From Dactylonectria macrodidyma (Eukaryota > Ascomycota > Sordariomycetes > Hypocreales > Nectriaceae), in assembly GCA_020744425.1 (NCBI GenBank), contig JAGMUV010000001.1, positions 2,976,001 through 3,040,000 of the forward strand: a DNA stretch of 64,000 bases. Reading direction: 5' to 3'. A program made the translations under genes and the position numbers. This document shows positions 12,301-23,000 of the stretch, in pieces. The first letter of the stretch is position 1; the number at the start of each line of letters is the position of its first letter. Under the pieces are notes generated by a model. The model made no database searches. It was not told the DNA's origin and worked only from the letters and a program-made list of their open reading frames with translations.

Positions 12301-12674
12301 CGTCCATAATATAAAGCAATCGCCTATAATTCCTTTATTATTACTATTTACGTTCCTTATTAGTTGTTTGCTAGCTTCGTCAGACCTAATACTGTCATTT
12401 TGCCGATGCTGACCGCCTGGTCAATATTCGGCCCTTGATACAATCACCTATGGTCGCAGTACATTGGGTCTTGATATTGCACTGTACTTACTCTAACTGT
12501 CATTAGCTCTGCTTTGGATTTTCTGCGTACTTTATAGGACTTTCCAGAAGCTGACTCTTGATAAAAATATGCGATGATTTAGGCCAGTTCTGGCTTATGA
12601 AATATATATACAAGTATCACTAACGGCGTGGTCTGTGCTTTAATATATAAGTGTGCAAAAAAATGAAGCCGGTT
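12301..12674. other. Intergenic DNA at the edge of the balanced-GC island
   Basis: Composition returns to normal. No open frame longer than a few dozen codons and no recognisable motif. Confidence 0.6.
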
Positions 12675-12925
12675 TCGCATATAGTTGTATTCCCTGCTTT
12701 CCAAGTAGGCATCTCCCTGCTCTTAGTCAACGAGATGCTTTACAGTACCGGTAGTCAAAAAGAGGTCCTTACTTTTAGTCAAAGGCGGTCCCTGCTCTTA
12801 GTCAAATCAGATCCTTCCCTTAGTCAAAACGGATCCTTGCCCTTAATCAAAACAGATCCTTATCCTTAGTCAAAAGAAGAGATCTGTGCTTTTGGTCAAA
12901 AGAGGTCCTTGCTCAAACGAGATGG
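12675..12925. repeat. Degenerate ~23-bp tandem repeat array, copy 1
   Basis: At least seven units on the pattern AGTCAAAACGGATCCTTGC plus CCTT or TCTT, 22-26 bp each, preceded by a conserved leader (ATTCCCTGCTTTC ... AGTAGGCATCTCC). The same leader and the same units in the same order occur at 41085-41325, so the two arrays are copies of one repeat rather than independent expansions. No coding function is apparent. Confidence 0.85.
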
Positions 12926-13110
12926 CATCGCTTCGTTTAATCATTTTTGACAAATGCATCTCTGAGGATGGTCAAAGAAGTCGAATGACTGTGGTCCAGT
13001 TACAGTACAGTCTCGCCAGCCACAGCAGCAACAATGCCCCCCCCCCCCCCCCTTCAAAAATGTTCTAAGTGACGAAGCGCAGGGGTTTCGTTTGAGCAAG
13101 GACCTCGCTA
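12900..13110. repeat. Imperfect inverted repeat around a poly-C tract
   Basis: GAGGTCCTTGCTCAAACGA at about 12904 recurs inverted at about 13090-13108. The similarity extends about 45 bp per arm, and the arms are about 120 bp apart. The loop contains a run of 16 C at 13037-13052. Confidence 0.7.
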
Positions 13111-13740
13111 CGGAGGACAGTGCGGCGGCCGAACGCGAAAGAGACATCTCTTGGCGATCTACCCACCTTAGCGTGGTACCACCCCCACCCAGATGCCGCA
13201 TGCCGAGACGGCCGGGTAGGGCGGCACCAAGCATGGGCCTCATGGGCCAGTAAGAGGCATGTGCCACTTTGCTGTGATAATGCCGCTGTTCCGTCCAAGT
13301 TCGACCGACTTCTCGATCAAGGGAGGACATTGTGTGTGGGGATCGCGACTCCCGACAAGAGGCTTTCCCTCCCATGGAGAGCCTTGAAGCACCCGTTTGC
13401 GGCGCCATTGCACTAACCTTGTTTAAGTCTCACCCGCGATACCCAACCCTGTTGGCGCGGAGAAGTGGAGAGGCGGAGTGTTGCAATGGTTAGGCAGGCT
13501 GACTCGTGGATGAAGAATTTGTTAAGCATCGACATAAAATCCTTCGTCGGTATACGATATCCCCGTTCGGGCTTCTCGGCGCCGATCAGTGAGCGGCGAA
13601 AGATTGTCGACAGAGTGAAGGAAGTCGTGCCTATATAACGAGACAGAACTCTTGTCGCCATCGTGTTCCCTCACTTATCACCACCGTCCTGTACTCCATA
13701 CCTCTTTATCCCTTGCCATTTCTCCCGGAAGCCATTTACA
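13111..13740 (+). promoter_or_regulatory. Upstream region of the sugar transporter gene, with CreA-type sites and TATA box
   Basis: Three SYGGRG motifs (binding consensus of the carbon-catabolite repressor CreA/Mig1) are packed into 22 bp: GCGGAG at 13457, GTGGAG at 13465 and GCGGAG at 13473. A CCCCAC cluster near 13180 gives a further site on the other strand. TATATAA lies at 13632-13638, about 100 bp before the ATG. Open frames on both strands here are out of context and unlike known proteins, so I do not call genes. Glucose repression is inferred from the motifs. Confidence 0.55.
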
Positions 13741-15528
13741 ATGGCCGGTGGAGTTAAGAAACCGGTGAATATCTTCAAGCTGAAGGACTTAGGCGAGCCC
13801 GAAGGCGCTTTCAACTGGCGTCTGTGGTTCTCCGTCATCTCATTCTCCCTACTCGGTGCCGCGAGAGGCATCGACGAGGGTCTCATCTCTGGTGCCTTCA
13901 ACTCTACCGACTTCAAGGACACCATCCACTATGATTCTTATTCAACCGTCGAGCAGGCTAACGTCAAGGCCAATGTATCCGCCATGGTGCAGATCGGATC
14001 TGTTGGCGGCGCTTTCTTGTAAGCCTTCCACTGGCTTGTGTGTAAGGTACTTTTATGATGTTAACCACATACAGTGCCTTCTTGATTTGCGACCGAATCG
14101 GACGTATCTGGGCCACCCGGTTCTTGTGCATTATCTGGGCCGCTGGCATCGCAGTCTTTATCGTTGGCGGTGTAAATGGCAACTTGGGTGCCATATATGC
14201 TGGGCGATTCATTGCTGGCCTTGGTGTAGGACAAACTCCTGTCGTGGGGTATGTTGCAGAAGCGTCGAAAGAAAGGTTCTAATATCTAACTCTGGGGTAG
14301 CCCTGTGTACATCGCCGAGATTGCTCCCGCCTCCATCCGCGGTCTTTGCACCTGCTTCTTCACTGGGGCCGTCTATCTCGGTATCGTTCTCGCATACTTC
14401 ACCAACTACGGCTGTGCAGTCAACCTCGGCGAGCACACCCACAACCGATGGCTGGTCCCTACTAGCTTGCATATCATGATGGCGGGAATCATCTTTATCC
14501 TAAGCTTCTTCCAATACGAGTCGCCTCGCTTCCTGGTCAAGCAGGGCAAGCCCGACCAGGCCGCCCAAATGATGGCCTGCATTAGGAAGCAGCCTGTCGA
14601 TGGCGAGTATGTCGTTGGCGAGATCACTATTATTCAGGCTGCTCTCGACCACGAGCTGGAGGCTACTAAGGGAGTCGGGTTGCTAGGGAAGCTCAAGGAG
14701 ATGTTCTTTGTGCCTAGCAACCTATACCGCCTATACCTAGCCAGTATGGTTCAGTTCCTTTCCCAGTGGTCTGGTGCGGGCTCTATTACCCTCTATGCCC
14801 CTGACTTATTTAGTCTCCTCGGTATTACTGGCACTAATGAGTCGCTTCTCGTTACTGCAGTCTTTGGTATCATTAAGCTCGTTGGTGCGCTAATCTGTGC
14901 CCTCTTCCTTGTCGATGTTATCGGTCGCAAGCGGGCTCTTCTTATCGGTATCACTCTGCAGACTACCTCTATGATCTATATTGCCTCTTACCTTACCGCT
15001 ATTCCCCAACTTGGTGTTGAGGAGGACTTCGTCCTGCCAAACTCTGAACGGGGTGCTAGCCGAGGTGCTATTGCTATGATCTATCTCTCTGGGTTCGGCT
15101 GGGCGCTCGGCTGGAACTCGATGCAGTATCTGCTCACCGCTGAGCTGTTCCCTCTGCGAATCCGTGCGCTAGCAACCTCGTGGGTTATGACTCTACACTT
15201 CGCCAACCAGTACGGTAACTCTCGAGCCGTACCCAACATGTTGCTATCCGTGTCCAACGGTGGAATCTCTCCCAAGGGCACCTTCTGGTGCTTCGCCGCG
15301 GTCACCTTTATTGGTGGGTTGTGGGTATGGTTCTCTGTGCCTGAGACGAGCGGCCGCAGTCTCGAGAGCATGGACCATTTGTTCGACTTGCCCTGGTACA
15401 AGATTGGTCTGCATGGGAACAAGGACGCCGAGCAGAAGGATCTGGCTAGGGATGAGAAGCAAGCCATAGCAGCGGAGCACCATGGCATGGTTGTTGAAGT
15501 GGAGGATAGGCGGAAGCTGGATGCTTGA
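13741..15528 (+). CDS. MFS sugar transporter (three exons)
   Basis: Predicted plasma-membrane hexose or related sugar transporter of the major facilitator superfamily, 559 residues, normal length for fungal members. Exons are 13741-14018, 14075-14248 and 14301-15528. Introns of 56 and 52 bp start GTAAGC and GTATGT and end CAG and TAG, the second with CTAAC before its acceptor; both restore the frame exactly. Signatures in order: DRIGR after TM2, AEIAPASIRG, YESPRFL in the central loop, IGRKR, the AELFPLRIRA region of TM10 and VPETSGRSLESMDHLF at the C-terminal cytoplasmic side. The start MAGGVKK is chosen because it precedes the conserved N-terminus; an upstream in-frame GTG at 13663 is not needed. 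Substrate cannot be told from sequence. The gene looks intact and un-RIPed. Confidence 0.93.
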
Positions 15529-15722
15529 GTGGTGGATGCCAGGTACAAATATGAAGGGTGAGGTGAGCTTCGTTAAGATTCGTAAAATTTATTTGGAACA
15601 TTCCTCTGATATGAGAAGCATCACTTTGAGCTCATGGCACTCGACCCTAACGCCCAGAAGAGAGGATTCCATTTTGGTCAACAGGTAAATGACACTGTTT
15701 CTATGATGGTGAGATCGATTTG
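15529..15722. other. 3' flank of the sugar transporter
   Basis: Non-coding sequence between the transporter stop and a solo LTR. No distinct terminator or gene is visible. Confidence 0.5.
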
Positions 15723-15727
15723 GTTCC

Positions 15728-15942
15728 TGTCACAACTATCATCAGACTCTAGGATCATGTTTGCTTTTTTGTGCCCTCATGACAGGCCACAGGCTCGAGC
15801 CCCTGAAGGCTCGGATCCCTGACTTAGGTCACGAGACCGTCTTTTCCTTTATGTATATAAGGGCTGATTTAGGCCCTTCAAATAGCTAGAAATCAAGAGC
15901 TTCTATTCACATCACAATGCACCCTTCCTATCCGATGCAACA
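15728..15942 (+). mobile_element. Solo LTR, little mutated
   Basis: A 215-bp segment from TGTCACAACTATC to CCGATGCAACA with a perfect 5-bp duplication GTTCC (15723-15727, 15943-15947). It has TATATAA at 15854-15860 followed by the R-U5 words shared with the solo LTR at 357-636. Few RIP changes are seen. It ends about 100 bp before the kinase gene fragment. Confidence 0.88.
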
Positions 15943-16047
15943 GTTCCTGTAAGCAAGAGTGAGGGCTTACGAGCCTCGCGAAGCATCAAGATCCTAGTTA
16001 TCATATATGCTTCTATTAAGTATGGGTATCACCTGGCATGACTGCAG

Positions 16048-16788
16048 TCGTACGAACCAAGAGCGTACGACACATCATCCGCGAGCGGCGGCTGCTCGAA
16101 TATGCCAACCACCCCTTCAGTTGCAACTTGAGATAACGTACTTCATCAGCGTGTGGATCAAATCAGTGAGTGGATCAGTCAGATTTACGCCTTAAAGCGC
16201 GATTTTAGAAAAATTATTAAAAATCCAAACTAAGACTAAAATATCTAAAAGTTTAGAATTAACTTAATTAAGTAAGAAATTATATCAAAGAATTTTACTA
16301 TATTTTATTTATTTTTATTTATAAAATTATTAAAAAAAAAACCTATTTATACTATTTTTTTTAAAAATTATATATATAAAAATCTTAATAAATTAATTAA
16401 AAATTTAAAAATAATAATATCTTATAACTTTTTTATATAAATTTTAAAATAAATTTTTTTAATTTTTTATTAATTATATAACTAGTTTTAGAAAATCTAA
16501 TATTTTTACTTTTAGCTGTATAGTATAAGTGATCTACTTACTAATTTGATCTACTCACTGATGAAGTACGTTATAGCTTCCAGGATATTGAGCATATGTA
16601 CGTACGACCCCTCCAATCCCATACCGAGCGCGCCATGCTTGTGGCTTACCCGCAGCGACAGGTGCCTTGTGGTCGACTTGATGACCGGCGGTGATTTACG
16701 ATTCCACGTCTCCAGAAAGACTTTTACCGAGGACGCGGTGAGGTTCTGGATCGCCGAGTTGGGGTGCGCCCTGAGGCAGTATTGCTAA
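16048..16788 (+). pseudogene. Fragment of an STK32/YANK-like protein kinase, split by a MITE
   Basis: After a 3' splice-like CTGCAG, codons read SVRHIIRERRLLEYANHPF then SCNLR up to 16134. A MITE then intervenes (16136-16571). Reading resumes with FQDIEH, a possible 58-bp GT-AG intron (16598-16655), and RCLVVDLMTGGDLRFH then RKTFTEDAVRFWIAELGCAL. This is the part of an AGC-group catalytic domain around helix C and the hinge; the wording matches STK32-type kinases of filamentous fungi. The glycine loop, the catalytic HRD and the DFG segments are absent. Joining the MITE flanks leaves the frame 2 bp short, so the fragment was probably dead before or besides the MITE. The 3' end runs into hAT-derived sequence. 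Confidence 0.8.
16136..16571. mobile_element. MITE with TA duplication, CAGCGTGTGGATCA subfamily
   Basis: A 436-bp element flanked by TA (16134-16135, 16572-16573). Its ends begin ACGTACTTCAT with the 14-mer pair CAGCGTGTGGATCA / CAGTGAGTGGATCA. The AT-rich interior is related, in inverse orientation, to the same-length MITE at 32451-32886. It interrupts the kinase fragment. Confidence 0.9.
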
Positions 16789-17350
16789 TAATATAATAAT
16801 ATTGCGAGGGGCCCATATTGCCAATATACATATTGTTTATCTTATTAGCAACACTGCATCAAAATAAGCGGATCGCCAATTCAATGTGGTGTCATAAGGA
16901 TCAGCGGAAGACTTATCCTCAGCTATGTCGAATGGCTATTGATATCCTCTCGATCGCGCCTGAGTCAGTTGATCCAGAATCTGCTTTCTCGGGCGGTCGA
17001 CGTACTCTCTCTTCGGATAGAGAAGGAATGACTTGCGAGAACATTGAGAAGGTTGAATGTATCGGTAACAGGCTGCGTGAAAGGCATATCCAGAAGACTG
17101 TAAATGGTGGAATGGGCATAATTACCGATACGGGTTTGATAGTGGTGGCGATGAAGACTCAGATAGTAATTTTGATTGATCTGCGGATGTCTACGGGTGG
17201 TTATAGGTAGATTAATTCGTGATATCATTCGTGCTAAAGTGCTATAGTGATATCAATCGTGCTAATGTCCTAGAGCGATATTCGAGCATACTTTGTGTGA
17301 TATGTGAATATGAATATGAATATCACGTTAGCACGTGATATCATAATACG
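16789..17350 (+). pseudogene. C-terminal end of a hAT transposase with subterminal repeats
   Basis: The frame 16818-17210 ends with a hAT dimerisation domain: YPQLCRMAIDILSIAPES then VDPESAFSGGRRTLSSDRE and VECIGNRLRERHIQ (about residues 34-95). The catalytic core and N-terminus are missing. Downstream, 17220-17345 has repeated GTGATATCAATCGTGCTAA-like words in both orientations, as expected for subterminal transposase-binding repeats. No clear terminal inverted repeats or 8-bp duplication could be matched, so the fragment is truncated. It abuts the kinase fragment at about 16780. The composition is normal, so it escaped RIP. Confidence 0.82.
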
Positions 17351-19024
17351 CAAGTCTGTCCAGGCAAGCCATTGATAGAGCTACTCGATAACTGCAGCAC
17401 TGAGACATCACGCTGCCGAGGCAGCACTTCCAGCTGGAACCGGCGCCTGGAATGCAGCCCGACTAGTGGTTGTCACCCCACTGCAATGAGGCAATTAGAC
17501 GAGTTCTGATTTGGAGCCAAGGAGTTTTGTCACGGACGTTGATCTTGTTCTTTCAGCGTTCTGAAAGGACCGTATCATCAGATTGCGATCCCTCGCAAGC
17601 AATCGAGATCTAGGTTCATTTCTTACTCGAGAACCCGCTAGCGGTAACCTAGGATTATCGCGATCCTTCGGAGGCTTTAGTAGAAGTGGATACATAACTC
17701 GCGTGCAGGCCGATAGTATTTTGAGATGAGGTTTGGGGAAAGTAGATGGGAAGAAGTTTTTTAGGTCTGGATGAGTGAACATAACGACATCTAAAATGAA
17801 GATGAAATATAAGCTTTACTACCGGTGGGCGCGATGCTCAACGAAAGCCGCTTATCGGGGCTGTTGAGTAGCCCAAGAACGATTTTCTATTTATGGAACG
17901 TGCCGAACGAGGCTAGTTGCTGTAGCTTTCAAGAGAGCCACCGTTGTGCTAGGCTATTGGCTGCAGATAACGGGGACTGAGTGCTAAGGGTGGCATGTAT
18001 ACCACCCCCGCATCTCATGTAAAGTGAAGTTACACGTCAATATGCATTGAAAATACACTAATCCTGTCCTTACCCCTGCTGTTGTTTGCCTGCAAACCTC
18101 AGGTTGCTAAATTGTTGAGATGGGAATAAGGGTTGGGACACTGTGAAACTAAAACTGTCTGCCTCAAGTGACAACTTTGTGTTGATATGACGCAATCAAA
18201 AAGTGATATAGCCCGCGGGCATAGGAATTAGGTTGCTATGACATAGAAAGATAGTAATTATTTCCGAAGAAATGGCCTGTGGCCAGGCAGAAACGCCGGG
18301 ATAGACGACTCACCACAGTGAATGATGAGGGAATAGACCGACCCTTCGCTTTACCTTGAAGCGAGCTTGAATCGATCTCTGATCTTTTGCGGGCACAAAG
18401 AATGAGTCACAGGACGACCTGCCTTTACTGTTCCGTTCGCGACGTACCTACAGAATCTTCATGTGTTAGGGCAAAATGCTATGGGAAATTTTCGGAGGGC
18501 CACGCCACCATCCGCGAACCTTCGCGAGACCCGACAAACATGCTACAATGAGGAACAAGACGAGAAATTTATTGATCAGAGTTTGATGTTGGCCAGAGGC
18601 TGTTGCAGTAGTTAGTGCCGTTGTATCCTCCGTACATGTAGTTCGAGGTTTCGACGCTTAGTCAATTGTGGGGCGTAAAAAGCCAATTGATCGGGGATAT
18701 TATAGGACTTCTATCACCACCTAAAATAGGTGAGAGCGGAGGTACCTGTAATTTGCGTTAATTTTCGTTGGTCCGAACCCCTGTCACTAGCGTATGTGTT
18801 GCCTTACCGCACTCGAAGGGATATTCAGCCCCAACACATTGGACGCAACTGTTTATTATACCCGCCCGGCGTAATTACAGCAAATTAATCACTTCGTAAG
18901 TAGTATTCCCAAGGTGCTTAGATAATAGCATCACCCCTGTGGGGGTAGCCATAGGGCTTACCCATTTACCGGGTCATCTTGTCCAGGGTTCACTTCTTCA
19001 TAGTGTGAATGCGTAATGAGTCGG
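17351..19024. other. Balanced-composition intergenic DNA, no gene recognised
   Basis: About 1.7 kb of non-RIPed sequence. The longest frame (minus strand, 17495-17782, 95 codons) is arginine- and serine-rich and resembles nothing I know. No RNA gene is evident. In the pre-insertion chromosome this would have been the 3' flank of the aquaporin locus at 34678, because the pogo element between them leaves a single TA. Confidence 0.6.
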
Positions 19025-19563
19025 TAAGGTCACGACCCACCCTTCCGCCCACCCATGTAAGACGCGGTCGCGTAATCTCCTTCAAGCAACTCCATCATAA
19101 CATCACCAATTGATATCTAAATTGACTCAAATTTTCACCATGAATGCTCTTAAACATAAAGATAAGGTGCTTATAAAAGAAATCCTCGAAAGGGTCTAAG
19201 ATAGTAACGCAATTCGCGCTCTTATAATAGAGTATAATAGGAGCCAGTTAATAATCTATAGTTAAAGACATAGTATAAAAGATGCATATTCTACTTAAAT
19301 TAAAGCCTAAAAATTATTACTACTTTAAGAAGAGCTCTTAGTTAATTATATACTTAAAGAAGAAGCTTTAGAATATACTTTATTATAATTAGAAATATAT
19401 AATATTATATATAAGATTATTAACCTTAGTAGTAAAGATAATACTATTAGTTATTACTAAGTAGAGCGCTTTATTAATTATTAAATAAGATTTAAAATAA
19501 AGGGATCTATATCTATTAAAGCTGCTTCTTTAAATAAGGCTACTCTTAAAAATATATAACTAT

Positions 19564-19965
19564 TATGTTAGGTAGGGGGACAAGAGGGACACCACTACCC
19601 GAAGTGGCGGATGCCGTAGGGTAGGCAGTATGCATAGCAGAGCGAGGGTAGACAAGACTTATAAAACAAAACAGACAAAAAGAGGGCCAGAGCTGCAATC
19701 AAGCGGCTGGCTAGAAAATAAATCAGATATTCTAGTTAATTAAATAAATCTCATTATAATAATATTAAAAACAATTCAATAACTTAAAAATAAAGGTAAG
19801 CAAGAATATAATTAATTACTATCTATATCTAAGTTATCTCTGCCTTTTATCTTAGACTAACTCCTATTATCCTTATTAATAGCTTTATTAAGACTAGTAC
19901 TTAAATTAATCAGCTAATTAAAATGTCCAGGCCATTCTAGCTAATAAGCCCTCAGCCTTAACACA
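19564..19965 (-). repeat. 3' LTR of the 12.8-kb element
   Basis: 402 bp, less RIP-mutated over its first 200 bp than the other LTR. It ends TTAACACA next to the purine tract. Confidence 0.85.
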
Positions 19966-20049
19966 TTCCTCCTTATATAGTCAGCACTTTATTCTCATAA
20001 GCCTAGAGACTATAGATAATAAAAAGAAGAAGAGCCCTAGTAAATAAAG

Positions 20050-23000
20050 GAAATAATAAGAAAAGAAAGATAATATATATAAGTTTAATATCTAAGTATA
20101 GTTAATTAACTAGAATCTAGCTTATATTTATTCTTTTAAGATTATAGTAATTATAAGAAAGGGTCTAAAAAGAACCTAAGTACTAAGGTTATATTAAAGA
20201 TAGTAAGTAAAGTTATAAAAGTGGCTATAATAAGAACTCTTTAATAAAATTAACTATAAAGTATATAAAGAGACTAAGAAGTATTTAATTAAGTAATATC
20301 CTTTAGTAAATTAAATAATTAAGATATATTAATAAGTCTAGTAAGTATAGAGGCAGATAGTAATAGTAATCTTTAGGCAGGTCTTAGAAGCAAAGTATGA
20401 GTTAATTTGCATATAGTAGTATAATTAGCTTAAGAAGGCCCAGTAGGAGGAGGAGGAGCCAATCTTAACCTTAAGGTATTTATAATAGCGTCCTATTAAG
20501 ATAGGGAAATCAGACTATTTAGAATAAAAGTAATAAAGCTTCTTATTTAATTAATTATATATATCTATTAGTAAGGGGCTAGAAGTAAATAGAAAGACCT
20601 AATAGTATATATAGTTATAATATAAGTAGGAGTATTAATATTATTCTTCTTTATAATTTCTATAATTTCTTTAATTATTAGTTTAATAATATAGATTCTT
20701 TTAATTCTATTTATAAATACTTAGTTAAGAATAGCCTTAGTATAATTATTAGTATAAATAATTTAATTATTAGCCTTTTTCTTTAGTAATGTCTATTTTA
20801 TAATAATATCCTTATTAGTCTTCTTTTACTTTTTATTAATAGCCCCTTTATTCGAATTATTTAAGTTATTATAGTTATTACTAGCTATTAGAGTAAGGGT
20901 TATATAAGGCAGAACCATCTGATTAAATGAATCTATAATACTTAAGCTAGGTTTAGAAGTAAATAGTAGAATTAAAGGAGTTTTAAAGTATTAGGATTTT
21001 AAGGTCATTACTAGCTTTAGGTCTTGTATTAATTAGTTAATAAGTTCCTAATTAGTATTAAGAGTGCGTAAGGCAGTTATATAGGATTTAAACAGATTAG
21101 GGATTTTAATAATTTAGCTTAGTTTAAGAAGAGTAATAGACTCTTTAAATATTATAGTATTAATAAGTATAATTATTAATTAAGAGTCCTTAGTCTAGTT
21201 CTTAGTAGTAAGAAAGTCAATTTATTTAATTAGTTAGTAGCCTTTTAATTTAGTAAGGATAATAGTAAGTCCTTTAAGTAGTAAATTATAAATAGAGTAA
21301 TAAGAGAAGGGTATAGAAGACATTACCTTACTATACCTATATTTAATAATAGTGACTTTTCTAAACTTAAGTTTATTATAAATAGCTATTAAGAACTAAG
21401 TCTTAACCCGCTCTTAGCTAATAGAGAGAGTGACTTTAGACAGCTTAGGCGATTAATTAAATAGACTAATAAGCTAATCTCTTTATAAGAAGGCATATTC
21501 TCCTTCTATTAGTTATTTCTTAATACTTAGAGTTATTAAAGATAGATTTATATATAAATAGACCCTAAGTCTTATAGCTCTAGTTATACTTTATAGGTTT
21601 AGAAATATAAAGTAAATAGCTAAGTATTTGCATTTAAAACTACTTAGTTAATTAGCTATAAGAGTGTAGAATATATTAAAGTCATATAAATAGTTTATTT
21701 TAATTAAGACTAAGCATTAAGTATAAGCAAATGCTTTTTAATAATTAAGTAAAGTACAGCCTCTTAAGGTATTATAATAAAAGACTTAGCTAGAGCATTA
21801 ATTAAAGATATATAATACTTAGTAGAAGTCTTTATAGTTAATTAAGCTAATTATAAAACGCTAGTTAAAGATATTCTACTTAATAGTATAGTAGCTAGAG
21901 TTATAGTAAGAGCTTAGTATATATTTAATAATAAGGTCCTTAAGGAGCAGGCACTTATATATTTAATTAACTAAATCTATTATCTTCTTAAGTAGATTTA
22001 TTATAACTATAGGAGCACTATCTAAAAGCAGGATTAGAAATACTATAATAATATCCTTTAGTTTATATATAATTATAATTAGAAAGTTTCTAAGTCTTTC
22101 CTTACTAACCTAAGCATTATTCTATAGCTTCTTATAAAAGTCTTAAAAATAAAGAGTATACTCCTTTTAAAATACTCTAAAGGGCATTATATTATCCTTA
22201 TATAAGGGTTATATTAATATAGCCTTTATATACTTAAAGTCTTTATAGTCATTATATATATTAATTATTCTTTCTTTACTAGACTTAGGCCATTCTATAT
22301 AAAGGTATAATAAGGCTAGTTAATTAACTATAATCTCCTTTAGCTATTTAAATAAGAATGCTTCTAAAGTATAGTAAAATGATCCCTTTCTATAGTTAAT
22401 AATAGCGATTTCCTTACTTTAAGTAGAATAGGCCTTTAGTAAGAAGTAGGTTTATTTATTATTAATAGGGCTGCTTATAGTAAAGGCATTTAGTAGGAGG
22501 AAGAGTAGAGGATTTATTTAAAAGAAGGCTAGGTTAAAAGGAGGTCATTTAATAGCAAATTATTTAATTAAATGAATTATAAAGTCATTTAATAACCTAT
22601 TATTATAATAATAGTAAGATAAAGGATATAGAGAGTTATAGTGAAAGAGGGGGTTTTTTTACTATAGTTAGTAGTAAGGTTTTAGGGATAGGTTTTTTAA
22701 GACTAGGCAGCGCAGGCTTATGCATATTAGTAAAGCAGGCAGAAATGAAGGTAAGTAACTGGTTTAGAGAAATAAAGAAATTAGGGAGTAGAAGGTTATA
22801 GTAATAAGGTTCTTATAGTAGGCAGCGGAGAGAGGTTAGAAGTAAAAGCTTAATTAAGAAGAAAGAGGGTTTCTAAGGGCATTATTCAGGCTAATTTAAG
22901 AGCAGCATTTAATTAAGTAAATGTATTAAATAGTTATAGTTAAAGGGCAATGAGTTCTATGAATAGTAGCTATTATAAGAAAGGAGGTTGAATTATACTA

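Noticed and set aside
12941..13416. Long overlapping frames on both strands (155 and 98 codons)
   Set aside because: They overlap each other, include the poly-C tract read as poly-Gly, and resemble no protein. The region is the transporter promoter.
16780..17402. Complete hAT element from CAGTATTGC (16779) to GCAGCACTG (17402)
   Set aside because: The ends are only loosely inverted and the flanking 8-mers do not match, so only a transposase remnant is called.
17495..17782. 95-codon minus-strand frame
   Set aside because: Composition unlike a fungal protein, no recognisable domain, no introns or context; probably chance in balanced-GC DNA.
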